In this document: positions 36,923 through 48,910 of the stretch, one piece after another
Position numbering within the stretch: position 1 is the stretch's first letter
Layout: the number at the start of each line of letters is the position of its first letter
NCBI GenBank assembly: GCA_013396525.1
Contig: VWYX01000342.1
Span: 496,001 to 560,000 of the forward strand
Reading direction: 5' to 3'
DNA from: Chaetorhynchus papuensis
Lineage: Eukaryota; Chordata; Aves; Passeriformes; Rhipiduridae
DNA: 64,000 nt
Notes under the pieces: model-generated
The model's database searches: none
What the model was told of the DNA's origin: nothing
Seen by the model: only the letters and a program-made list of their open reading frames with translations
Made by a program: the position numbers and the translations under genes

Positions 36923-39475
36923 GTAAGTTTTCAATTCCTTTCAAGTTCTTACAGAAAAAAAAAATAAAGGAAAACAAGCCCCAAACAAAACCAGCAACCC
37001 CAACATTGGCAGCTAATGGAACTTCTTCAATTTTATTTTATTCAATTATCCATTCCATATGGGTTAAGAGAGGAGGATTCAACTGCTTGACAAGAGCACT
37101 TTTCAGAAACCTCAGGAAGACCAGAGGCTTTCAAGAAACCTGACCAGAAGCAGTTGCAGAAAGCTTAGAGTGTGACCAGAACTGTGATGAGCCTTAATAA
37201 AAAGAATTAGCAGGACTTCAAAAGACTTTAGTGGTTTTAATTTCAACAGAAGTCTCAGTAAACAACTCTGATTAAAGTGTGACAGTTCAATGAATCCTGT
37301 GGGTTCAATACAGAGTGTGAACAGTCTTCATTATGAATGCAGTAAAAATTACAGATTTCATGGTATTCAGGAAATTAAGATGCTTGCAGGAAAAGATTCT
37401 GGAAGTAAAAAACCACAGCTCAATAAAATCTGCTCTGAGTTACATATCCCACTGGATAGAATGCTGAAAATACAAAAAAAAAATATCACCGACTGTTTTA
37501 ATTCATAAATTGGAAATGTCACTGAAAATTTCATGTGTATAACTGCATACAATTTTAAAACTCACTGATAATGTTCAAGCTGACTTAAGTACAAATAAAC
37601 GTATTTGAAAAAGTGTTTTTGAAATGAAGTTAGTGGAAGAAATTGTATCCTTCTCCAAGGATTACTTACGTGGAAGACAAAAACCCATAAGGGTGATTAG
37701 AGATACCATAAAACTCTAATAGAGATGCAAGATTTCAACCAAAATTGGTATCAAAAGGATTTGCATAAATGTTGAAAATCTATCAAACTACTTTATTAAT
37801 TGAAAAAAAAATTGTTGTAGAATAAGAAAGTCTATCTATTTATGTATTGATTACTAGGAATGCATATGCATGGGACTGATAATCAGTCCAGAGAGGTTGT
37901 GTTAATTAAGATAAATTGATAGCTGCTTCCAAAATAAAGGACCTAGGGAATACACTAGGTGTATTAACTCGGTGAGTTAATTTCACCAAGATGAAAATGT
38001 ATTGTTTCATGGAGTGTCATTTATTCTGACTCATATTCTGGTTGGTGGAAATGTTCTCTTTGGCTTTCACTCAGGAAAATGGTAAAAAGTAAGGTTGAGT
38101 TCTAGTCTTCCACAAAGTAACGTTAAGTAGTCTTAAATCTCAGTGCAATATAATGAAACCTGTATACCCAAACTATATCTGAACTTCAAATCAGAGAATT
38201 TGGTTTAGAATATTTTGATGTTATTGATCCTGAATGCTTACCAGCTGAAGTTCATTCTTACTATGGTGGGCACAACTTTCTATTGTCACTGTTTTCTTTA
38301 AAAACCTCAGAAAAAGAGAACTAATGTGATGTTCATAAAAAATTCTGCATACTTTAAGTAACTATTCTGGAGATTGACCAGAACAGCTTTTGAGAAAAAA
38401 AAAAAAAAAAAGAAAGGGCAAACCACACCCCATACTTCCTTCTTAAGTCTGCTGGTGTCCTCAGCTGAAAGCAGCCATGGCTTGGTTTCAGCAAACCTTA
38501 CGGAAACAGCTAGAGAGAAGCTGTCGTATTTATTGGCCAAAAATCTCATCTTCTTAATGTATTTGTAGAAGAAAACAATTTTGCAGCAGTCTCATAGCAT
38601 TTGAAACTAATTAAATAAATGATGAATTGTGGGTTTAGATTCTCATCTGAATGCACTAGAGCCGTAGCCTGAAATGTATTCTATTTATTAGGTAGAACTT
38701 GTGTTATGATTAATTTTCTGCTAATGTTTTTAGTTCAAGTACTCTCAAATGAAAGATATTTCAGACTAAAAAAAATCTGATATACTTAGAAGAAAAACTG
38801 TAAGCCAATAAAATAAATCCAGAAAATGTTGTGTCCATCTGATTTTATCTCACATTGCAGCATCAGGGATTAATTTATTTATTCAGATAAATGCTCACAT
38901 TTCTTGAGAAAGTAAATTGCTGTTTATTGACTTTGTGAAGGGAATTTCAACACCACACTGTAGACTCACAGTGTCTGAAACCAAAGAGAGAGCTGTAACG
39001 CAAAGAAATGGAGAGAGATATGTGCTTTCCTTAGGTTCATCGGTTTCCTTAAATTTTAAAAAGATACTGCTGGTTTAGTTATAACCTCCAATTACTCAAT
39101 ACAATACTTTCTGAACTGTGGAGCTAAGCTTCAGTGATGTCGTGCCCTTTGGGTCACCTGGAGTGCTGCAGGAGGGGAAAGTATGATTTTTAGTACACTA
39201 CTTTGGATGCTTTTAACTGCAGCTGAGATGTTCTGATGCCATAGAGGCCACATGAGATCCAAACCAAGACTGAATGGCTTGGAAACTGTTAAGAGAACTT
39301 CCATCTGGAAACTCTTCTACTAATTTGAAGGATTGGTTGATAGATTTGGAAATTTACTGAAGTATTAGCTCCAATGGGGCCAAAATATGCTACATATCTT
39401 CCTCAAAGGATTGATGGGGGTGTTTTTTAATTAATTTCATGACATACAGAACAGCACAGTGATCTGTCAGCAGGT
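36923..39475. other. AT-rich noncoding DNA, no gene recognised
   Basis: No exon or transposon was recognised. An A run of 17 bases is at 38395-38411. A short open frame at 37290-37508 (plus) has no recognisable similarity. Confidence 0.5.
38395..38411 (+). repeat. A17 homopolymer
   Basis: Seventeen consecutive As. No CR1-type or SINE-type sequence is recognisable directly upstream, so there is no support for calling it a retroposon tail. Confidence 0.9.
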
Positions 39476-39477
39476 GC

Positions 39478-39568
39478 TTGTGGGCTGCTGTCAGGTCCCC
39501 ACCAAGTTGCCTCTGCCCCAAACTGAACCAGCCTCTTTCCCTCAGCTGTTCTTCAGAGTTTTCATCTC
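39478..39568 (-). mobile_element. Probable CR1 LINE scrap, minus strand
   Basis: The plus strand reads CTGCTGTCAGGTCCCCACCA, then CCCCAAACTGAACCAGCCTC and TCCCTCAGCTGTTCTTCA. This follows the order of the reverse complement of a CR1 ORF2 3' segment (the part usually reading, on the CR1 sense strand, from the CTGAGGGA region back to the GGGACCT region). It is about 90 bp, old and diverged, so an alignment is needed to be certain. Confidence 0.5.
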
Positions 39569-39859
39569 AAGGAATTGTTATTCTATTTTGTCCAGAGACA
39601 GTTGAAGAACAAATCCAGTTCCTTTAGACTAAGGTTCCAGTTAAAGGCTCCAGTTAACACATTGGACTATATAGTAAGAAATACAGATTATGTAGCTATA
39701 TTAGTACAGCACAAGTCAGTACTTCTATGCATTTTATTAAATCTTTTTAGGCTTTAATTGTTTTAAGCCCTCTGACATCCATACATAGGCAAGGCAGGTT
39801 TGCCAACAGGTCAGAATCGTATAATACCAAACTTGCACTGTCTTCTCTGCTACAGGGAT

Positions 39860-39895
39860 GATTTTTGAGTTTTCTTACCTTCTTACTCAAAAATC
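39860..39895. repeat. Perfect 11-bp inverted repeat, 14-nt loop
   Basis: GATTTTTGAGT (39860-39870) pairs exactly with ACTCAAAAATC (39885-39895) around a pyrimidine-rich loop. Its last base is the first base of the next hairpin. Confidence 0.85.
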
Positions 39896-39920
39896 TTGGA
39901 AGCACATCTGTGCTTCCAAG
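39895..39920. repeat. Perfect 11-bp inverted repeat, 4-nt loop
   Basis: CTTGGAAGCAC (39895-39905), loop ATCT, then GTGCTTCCAAG (39910-39920). Together with the preceding hairpin it forms two abutting perfect stems in 61 bp. Confidence 0.85.
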
Positions 39921-41729
39921 GCCAGTGAGGTGTTTGGTGTGGATAGCATGGGCCACGAAACGCTCAGCAGGAAATCAAAAAAAGCAAGGTAAGAATACAA
40001 CACATTCCTTTTTCTGCCTGGCTCTAAGGCAACTACGTGGGATTGTTATACAAAAAAAATAAAGAGAGCCTTTTAGAAGCCTTGATTTTCTTCTGGAGAT
40101 GGGGAAGTTCAGATGATTGATCAAGGTGATTGCTACTTAAAGTTTTCTTTGACCTACTGGAGCTTGGCATATAGCATTGAAATAACCCATGGAGAATGAA
40201 CCAACTGACACTTAAGCAGAAGGAAGAGGAAGTTAAATAAAGATGATCTGATAACAGTCTTAATTTACATGAAAAGTGAGTGCTTGCTTTTCTAAGGTAT
40301 CTAAATCACGCCAAAGGAAAGGAAGTCCGTCCAAGGTGTAAACTAATTACCTGATGCTAGGGACTAAAGCATAACTACTTCATGTGAGGAGACTGTAGCC
40401 TGTCTGGAGGTCTTTAAGAAGAAGCTTAAAAAATGCTTTTCAGTATCTCTGCACTTGGGTAAACCTGCCTTTGGCAGAATGATTGATTTGGTTGATCTTG
40501 CAGTGATTTGATGGCAAGAACATCTTCAGTTTTTCTTGTTCAGATCTCATTTTTCATTTTGGGACCTCTGATTTCATGGTCTTTGAGATATGTAATAATG
40601 TCTTAAGCACAGGTCCTTACAGGCTTCTTCACGTAAATTCTGTAGCTAACAGATTGCTGTTAGCATCATGAATCAAAATTTTAAAAATCAATATTGTTTT
40701 TCCAGCTGGGAATCCAGTTCAGAAACTGCACAAAGGAGTATGCAAGAATGAAAGGGAGTAATCAGTACCATGATTCTATAGACCAGTTGGCTTGTCACAC
40801 AGATTATAGCCTGCAAAAGACATCTGTTTTATATCCACTTTAATTTGATTTGATACCCTGGAGTAAAGAAGCTCAAGTATACAAATGGATTAGCAAATAC
40901 ATTCTTTCACTTTAATCTTTCACTGTAATGACCAAAATGTCTGATAAGAACCATTGATTGACTGACAGCTGTGATAAAATACCACAAATGCAGTTGTGTA
41001 GGGCAGTAGTGCTAAAACTGCTTTGTGACAGTTCTGATTTATTGAATCCAGCATTGAAGCCTCATGAGGAGCATACAAAGTACAAATCCCAAGTAAGATA
41101 ACTCAATTTCAAGTCAAAGAAAACAAGAAATACAAAAATAAACCCAGATCTCATTCCTGGCTGTGAGGCTGTGGAATTGCTCTGTTTTCTATTTCTTTGA
41201 CAAAAGTTGCAAAGCCATATGTCTCCTTCTGAGTATTGTAATATATTACTTTGGTTAGCATTTTTCATTCCTGTTAACAAAACCAGAGCAACAGCATTTA
41301 CAACTCTGAAAGGAGAACGTGTGGAAGGAAACATGTTTCCTTGGAGTGCCTGCTTCCTGTAGGTTCTTTGTCTTGCTGCTCAGGTCTATTGGACAGAAGG
41401 AAACTGTCTTAACACCTGTACTTTCTCTAACCACCACAGATTTATTGTGGAAAAATTAAAAAAAACCCCAGTGTGTTTCTGAAACACCAAGTCATAAAAA
41501 GAGACAATTACATTAAAGTTGTGTTCAGAATAGTAGCAGGCATCAGGTATTTTGTTATCATTGTCCTGGAATGGAGTGGTAATTGTGGAGAAATAATGCA
41601 AAACATAGCATTGAGTGCTGGCAGCTACCATGGTGAAAAAATGCTCCGGAAGTGCACAAAGGCTTCCATAAGCATTATGAGTTTATTTAATTGACTATCA
41701 ATGTATTTTCCAATAAAAATTTTTTGTTA

Positions 41730-41790
41730 TTGTTCTTTTGTTTGTTTGTTTGGTTGGTTTGGTTTGGTTTTGTTTATTTTTTTCTTTTGT
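41730..41790. repeat. T/G-rich simple sequence (TTTG, GGTTT units)
   Basis: Degenerate TTTG, GGTT and GGTTT units. This is low-complexity sequence; on the minus strand it encodes a lysine/threonine/asparagine-rich string that should not be read as protein. Confidence 0.75.
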
Positions 41791-43721
41791 TCCCAAAACA
41801 TGACTTGAAAAATAGCTTTCTCTAATCAAAGACAGCATTATAGTTAGTAAGAGTGAGAAAGAAACAAAACAAAACTGTAAAACTGTAATACTACAAACAA
41901 AATCTCTGATACAAGAATACAAATGTGAGATTATTTGAGACTATTTATGTAGGTTAGATATTTTTAAATTTCGTGCTGTCTAAGGCTCATGGAGGAGAAT
42001 TGGTTGAACAAGTCTTCAGACTTGTGCCTGGTGGTTATTGTCAAGAACTCACAGAGCACAGGAAGACAGGGAAAAGATATAAACAACCAGAAAGGGAAAT
42101 AAAAAACTTAGAATACTTAAGGTTAGTCAGAAGTTTATGCTTCAAAATACCTTGTCATAATTTGTAGAGCCACTAATGGGAAATACATTTTCATGTATTG
42201 AAATAAGAGATTTAATTCATGTGGTGTTTTGCTAATCTTATGATCTTATAAAAATTCTTACAGTTGTAGGAGTTGAATAATGCCTTATGTAACTAGCTGG
42301 TACAGTTGGGCTGCTTGTTATTTTGTACTTGGAGAAGACATTTTCAGCCTTGCAACATGTACATGGAACAGCAGCTCTGCTCTGCATCACTGGAAGATGT
42401 TATGCAGTAAAGAATCATCTTGTTATATAAGATTTTTTAATTTTTTTTTTCTTGTTCAGATAGAGAGTATGGGAATGGACAGTTTGCCCATTCGCAACAG
42501 AGGTATCTGAAACAGCAGGGAATATTCAAAGGAATGTGAGCCACCAGATAGTTCTAATGCTGATATCTGACCAGTTTCTGTACCTGTCAGTGGCCAAAAC
42601 ATGACATATTTGAGGCGATGTTTTACAAGGATCTTGAATGCATTTCTGATATCCCCCGGTGGTACTACAGGCAGAGGTGTCAGTCATTCCTAATGTCTCA
42701 CCTACTTGGCATTTGGAGCTGATGTTAAGAAAATTATAAAGTTTACTGAAAAGGGCTGGAAGTGTCTGCTTTGTCTTAGCCAGCTACAGGAAAGAACCTC
42801 TAAATATCCCTGGCCCTATCTCTTTTAACTCTGCTGTGTGAATACAAAATGTGTGTGCATGTAGCAGGTACGAAGGCTCACAGGGACTTCCTGTTACACC
42901 TCATACATATAAAAACCCTTTCAGTCTTCTCTTTGCAGAAAAGCACCATGTCCTGCTTTTCCATGTAATTTTGCAGATTTTCAGCTGCTAAATGAGGCAA
43001 GAGTCAGGAAACAACTATGTAGGCATGAGGATGAACCTACATGTAAGATGTAGAAAAGGCAATATTTTATTTTCTGTCTCATTTCACATGAAACGTTAAT
43101 CTAAATGTTGGCTGTTTTCTTTTCAATAATTGAAATATTACACCGAACATAAATAGAAAAGGAATGCACATTTCTGGCCCAAATTAAAATGCTTCATTCT
43201 ACATGCTTCACCTCTTTTTGTCTGTGTGATTCTTCTTTCTAATGCCTAATAATTCTGTATAGGCAATTATAAAGTAGTAAGTACATGGTCCCAGTGTGTG
43301 ATGAATTATAACTTTGGCTTATAGTTCGATTGGCAAATCTGTGCAAGAAACAAAGCTGAAGATAATTAACAGTATCTATAGGAAACACATATTTTCTATC
43401 AGCAGATTATTTTTATTTTCTCCACCTCTACCACTTAATGACATTTCTTGCCAGCTGAAATCAATGTTTTGTACCATGGATCACTATGATGTGAGCATCA
43501 AGTAGTAATTGGTAAAATGCAAATATTTTTAGAACATGAGAATAGAGTATCTGAAAATGCAAATAAAACCCTCATCTCTCGCAAATTGGAACTATTGTGG
43601 AGCATTTGAATAGCATGAGAGAGCTACCTCAGCATAGTCCAGGTCTATCATAGCAGCCAAAGATTTTTTCTAAAATTAGACAAAGCTTACTTTTAGTCTA
43701 GGATCTTCTAGTTTTTATAGT

Positions 43722-43741
43722 TTCCTTCCTTCCTTCCTTCC
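43722..43741. repeat. (TTCC)5 microsatellite
   Basis: Five perfect TTCC units. Confidence 0.9.
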
Positions 43742-45689
43742 TAAAATTAAAATCTTTGAGTTCTTGTTTTTCTCCCTGTACGTATCCAGAATATTTTTGC
43801 AATTTAAATTGCTTTGCAATTGATTTTTCACTTTACTCTAGCCACAGTGGATTTTGTTTATACATACAAATCTAAATCCAGCTGTTACCCTTGGGAGGCT
43901 ATTCAGTATCATTATGAAAAAGCTGTTGATCACACGTTCTCTTCTACCACCCTTCCAAGAAATCTTTGATAACACCCTTTTAAAAAACCCTTTTTATTAA
44001 CTGCTGTAAATAATTTGGCCTGGAATTTTCTTCAGCTCTCTATCTGTTGTTTTCTTCAATGACTAGCTCCAACATATATATTTTTTTACATCAGTAAGGC
44101 TTCATTATATTTAATGTGATGCTCTGATGAGGTTATGTCTCGTCCTTGAGCTGTGAAGTAATGAGGGCTCAACAACAGTTTGCTTGGGTTTTTTTAAAAA
44201 TCTCTTTATCTGTATATGTGCCAGACAAACACTGTCAACAGGGGCACTAGCACACTAATTCAGTCCTTTAATTTCATTTATATCAAGCCTTCTAAAATAT
44301 TGCTGTTAGTTCTTTTTTTTTTTCCTTTGGGTGTTTAATAAAGTGACTAGGAATCTCTGATGTTCCTTCAGCTCTGCCATTTTATACCAAGATTTACACT
44401 TTTTAATTGTTCTAATTAAGTATCACATACTTTTTTAAAGACTTGCTTCACTTTGTCTCCCCCAAACAAAAGTGTGCCTCTTGTAGACGCTTTTCTTCCT
44501 TTTTTTTTGCTACGGAAAAGTCACTTGGAAAAACTGTGGGATGTAGGATGAAAGCACCTAATGTGGTACCTCTGCATCAGCTCTCAGTCTGTTTTTGTAA
44601 GGCACTCAACAGAATATAGAAAGCACTACTGTTCATCATTTGCTATGGAGAGAAAAACGACCTCTTTCAGCTGGTACAGGGAGCACAGCACAAAAAAGAA
44701 CGATTTCTTGTGGAGCCTCAGCGAGTGCCTTTCACCTGCAGTGAACCAAACTTCACCTAGAGAAATTAAAATACTGCCTGGAAAACTGCTGCCAGACTGA
44801 AGGAATGAATCAGAACCCTGAGAACTCTTGCCAGTGCTGTTGTTTCTCCTCTGGCAGCTCGCACTCTCCAGCTCTTAGCCTTTCCTGGCTCTTACCTAAA
44901 GGCACAAGAAATCTCTCTACCTTCACCACTCCTCTAGGTGCAGTAATACTGTTGTGACTCTTGAACAATGACACACTTGAATTCTGCAATGGGGACATAA
45001 ATGAAGAAGAATGAACTGCACTAGGCATCACCTAAAAAGTTAAAGAATGCTTTTCTCCATGAACATTTATAAAAAACCCATGTAACTATTTTGTCAGCAG
45101 TGGAGAAAGAGACCCTTCAGAATTGTCCCAGAAGCTAATATAACAGGATGTTATTACATCTTTTCCAAATGTAACCTAACACTACTCTGTGAAATGAGAC
45201 AGAGTTTTTTATCCTTGTTGTACTGAAGAAAAAATGCCAGATTCTACTCAGAGTATAACTGAAAGACATTGACATTGAAAGCATGTCTCAGTGTGCTTCC
45301 ATTATATTCACAAAACTACAAAGCCATTTCAATGGCTCCAAAACAGAGCTCAGTGTAAGAACTTGGGATGATTTTCTGAGTACTAGAAGCACAAAAAAAA
45401 TTCTAAAGAATTTAAAATAACTTTTGAGCACAACAAAATCTTTTCCTCAGCGATGTTGTAAACTAAAATATTTTCCAATAGAAACAGTTTTTTGTGGTTT
45501 AAGAATTTTGTTCATATTAAAGTGGTAATTGTTGTTCCTTACTTCCACTAATAAAGATTTATATAGAACTAACCCAAATCTGGGCTTTTCTTTAAAGAGT
45601 TTGGAACACTCTCTTCCTTGCTTTTTCTGCCTGTAGCTTTGCCTGCCCTGTATGGCATCTCAGTAGGTGTGGACATCAGGAAGCTCTAG

Positions 45690-45944
45690 CAGCTTCTGGC
45701 AAGAATGTCAGCTAACCTTGACCCATGGTCAAGCTGCAGTGTCCCCCTGATCAGGGAGGGTCAATCAACTGTTCAGTTGGTGCTAGGGAGTGACAGTCAT
45801 GGGCACAGGGGTCCAAGTGGTGTTCCCCTGAGTCCTCTGCTGAGGGAACAGAGTGTAAGAAGGAAGGCGGTGATGCTAAAGATCAACAAGTGCTCTGTTG
45901 TGGAGCAAGTTCTGGCAATAGAGTTTTGGGTTCCTTAGCCATGG
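45690..45944 (+). other. Unassigned moderately GC-rich segment preceding a CR1 fragment
   Basis: This segment is open in one plus frame from 45705 to 45938, with motifs such as SVRRKAVMLKINKC, and runs directly into CR1 ORF2 sequence. It does not match the CR1 region expected immediately upstream of that ORF2 position. It could be part of another transposon, a diverged CR1 subfamily, or unrelated DNA. The composition and abrupt junction suggest that it is repeat-derived. Confidence 0.35.
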
Positions 45945-46190
45945 GAGCCTGTTTGATGATATATATAAATACCTGAAGAGAGGGTGTAAGGAGAGGGAAC
46001 CAAAATGTTTTCAGTGGTGCCCAATGACAGGACCAGTGGCAATGGTAACCACAAGAAAAACAGGAAGTTCCCTCTGAACTCCAGGAAACACTTTTTCACT
46101 GTGAGGGTGACCAAGCACTGTCACAGGCAGCCAAGAAAGGCCGTGCACTCTCCATCCATGGAGATTTTTCAGTTGTTGGCTTCACTCAAA
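45945..46190 (+). mobile_element. CR1 LINE, diverged C-terminal ORF2 fragment
   Basis: Read in frame, the segment gives YKYLKR, then DRTSGNGNHKKNRKFPL and FFTVRVTKHCHRQPRKAVH, ending in SPSMEIF. These are the landmarks, in order, of the C-terminal tail of CR1 ORF2 after the reverse transcriptase. The 3' UTR and tail repeat were not recognised, so the copy is truncated at both ends or has decayed. It is in the same orientation as three of the other CR1 pieces. Confidence 0.8.
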
Positions 46191-48885
46191 TTGACAAGTG
46201 TAAAACTTCAAGAAAAGATGGCAAGCATTATGTTAGGCAATATTATTAGATTTTGAAAAGATTCTGCGGGATAGTAGAAAGCAATTTAGAAACAAGTTGT
46301 TAGAAACAGCATTTTGTACACTAGAAAGTGTTTCAGATTGGACTAACAAAATCAAACAAACAAGAACTTCCTTAGCAGAACTCAGTGGGGCTCTCTACAG
46401 AGGTTTCCTTGCCCAGAAAGTTTAAACATTGAAATTTTCTGGTATAATGATTTTGGGAGTGATACCTCCCCACCACAGGTATTTTTCAGTGGCTGAATAT
46501 TATATATAGCTGTTTACTGTCAATGTATTTTTTTTATGTTAATGTTAAACATTCTTGTGAAACAGATGGTCATTCATGTATTTCTTTCAGAAAGCTTTAT
46601 TTCTAAATAGCTAAGCAATGGGAGGTTAAGATTATGCAGAGACATTCCAGTGATTTTGGAGAACAGAACTACTCCAAGGCAGATTCAAAAGGATTCACAA
46701 TAAACCATTTGTGAAAAAAGTGGCTTCTTTTTTTCTTTTGTCACATTAAGAAAGCTGAAAATAAGTTTTCCCCCATAGAAACAGGTTATCTCTTAGCTCT
46801 AACCACTTTTCCCCCCTTAATTTTTAATATAGAAAATAATCTTAAATGCAGAAGCTAAAACAGAAATTAGAGATTCTACAGGTAAAGTACTTTGGCAAAA
46901 TATGTATAGGCATTTTTAGTAATTATTCTGAGGTTAGTCAGTTATGTCACATAGATGGTGTACTTCAGTGAAAACTTCTGTGTACATAGGTTCTTCAAAA
47001 AACATTCAATAACTTTTAAAAACCCACAGACTGTATTTCAGATTGTACCCAAGACAACAAAGTCTACTTTCATATTTTCCCTCATTAATTTTTTTTTGTC
47101 ATTAAGAGAGCCCAGTTATCCTTTAATTGATCTGAAGTGTGTAGCTTTGCACAGCTGTAGTAAAGCTTAAATTCCTCTTTGTACTCTGGAATCTCTAGAA
47201 CTGAGAGACACACATAAAAGTTATCCCCTTCAGTCCTGCAGCAGCCACTCAGTGGTGAGGGAGTGGTAGAAATTGTGCAATCAGATGACAGGCACTGTGA
47301 ACAGCATTTGGAGAAGGGAGTCACAATTTAAGCTCTTGTGGACAGCTAGGAGAAAAAAAAAGGTCTGGAATTAACTGGCCTTTACTACCAATACAGCCCA
47401 AATGCAAAAGTAAATAGAGTTATCAAAAGAGTGTTACAGGGCCAAGCAGGGCTGAATAATGGTGGTACAGTATGATGGCAAGATTTTCTTTACACGGCAC
47501 CAGAAGGCCAGATGAATGTGTCCAGTACATAGATAACCCTTCATTTATCTTCAATCTGCAAATACATCTGAAAGATGTCATGTCTCCAAATGAAAATAGA
47601 GAGGAATCACTGCGGTGTGAGGGATGACTGCTCAATTTCACATGTGGAATTAGCAGGTGTGTTCTGCCCTGTGGTGGGAATATCAAATTATCACACAGAC
47701 AGGAGATGTACAAAAATATGTAACTTTTTAAAAAAACATCTCTAAAGAGACACAGGAAAATGACTATGAGATTTTGTTACAGTAGGGTATTTGGTGTTTT
47801 TCTCTCAGCTGCTGAAAAACCTTAATGAGGCCACACTCTATCAGGGAGATGTGGATTTTAGGCAATCTAATCAAAGTTTTTCTTCTGCAGCTTCCCCTGT
47901 CACTATCTATCCCATAAAATGAGCCCACATGGGGAATGTAAACCCAAATCGCTAGTATGTTATTATAAAATATTACCTATAAGTAGTCAGCTGATACGAG
48001 GTAGTTGTCAAGAATATTTTGTAAAATTCCTTGTTGAGACATTTCTCACAGCAATGTGAGAAATTGCAAAGCATTAAGAAAATGTTTGTTGATTGAAGTG
48101 TGTATAAACACAACATTTTACAGCATCCCCCATGATAAAGCAGGCTATCATGCCTTTGGGGTTTCGGGCTGCTTCTTGGAGAGGGTGCTGTGAATGGGAA
48201 ATATTGAATATGGTGGTGGCTTTTTTACATGCACAATTTTGTATTTTGTTTCCATTTTCTAGAAATAGGTTCTAAGTTGCAAGACAAAGTGTTAAGATCT
48301 CTGTAAACAGCAAATGCAAAATTCTTGTTAGTTTAATGTAGTTGTACCACTATCTTCAGTAATGACCCAATATTTCAAATGTCTTTCTTTCACTAGGGAA
48401 TCCAAGCTTTGGCAACTAGAGCCCACTTTGTTACAGACACCTAATACTTTCAGGTCTCCAGTAACTAAACAAAATCATTTCAATTTTCAGTTCTCATCAA
48501 AATATTTTTTAGCTTTAAAAAAGAGTTAACTTATAAAAAATCCCCAAACAAACAAAACCCCAACTCCTCCTCCTTCAGTATCATGCAAAATATTTCTTTC
48601 TTTCTGAGCCTAATACTGTCAAGGGGAGGCACAACTTTTCCTTCACTTGGTTTCAGAATATGTCCTAACAGGAAACTCTTAACTGCTTTAGAAATCACAT
48701 CATCCAGAACATGGTGTGCTCAAGTCTCTAAGAGAAATAACTCTTTTTGAGTTCACTGGAGTTTTGTTAGTATTTTGTTTTAGCTTGAGTGAAGCATCCT
48801 TCTTAATGAGAACAGCCAGCTAATACTCAAAGTGAAATTACGTTGGGTCTGACCTTTATATTCCTGCAGAAAGACAACTAACTCT

Positions 48886-48910
48886 GACAAACCTGGACAA
48901 ACCTGGACAG
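48886..48910. repeat. 2.5-copy 10-bp tandem repeat (GACAAACCTG)
   Basis: GACAAACCTG occurs twice directly followed by GACAG. Confidence 0.85.

Larger units (their letters stand above)
39569..45689. other. AT-rich noncoding DNA, no gene recognised
   Basis: No supportable gene. It contains the double hairpin at 39860-39920, a TTTG/GGTTT-rich stretch at 41730-41790 and a (TTCC)n run at 43722-43741. Open frames at 41473-41694, 42280-42510 and 44561-44800 (plus) were inspected and show no known domains. Confidence 0.55.

Noticed and set aside
38395..38411. Poly(A) tail of a processed pseudogene
   Set aside because: No transcript-like or retroposon sequence is recognisable upstream and no flanking duplication was found.
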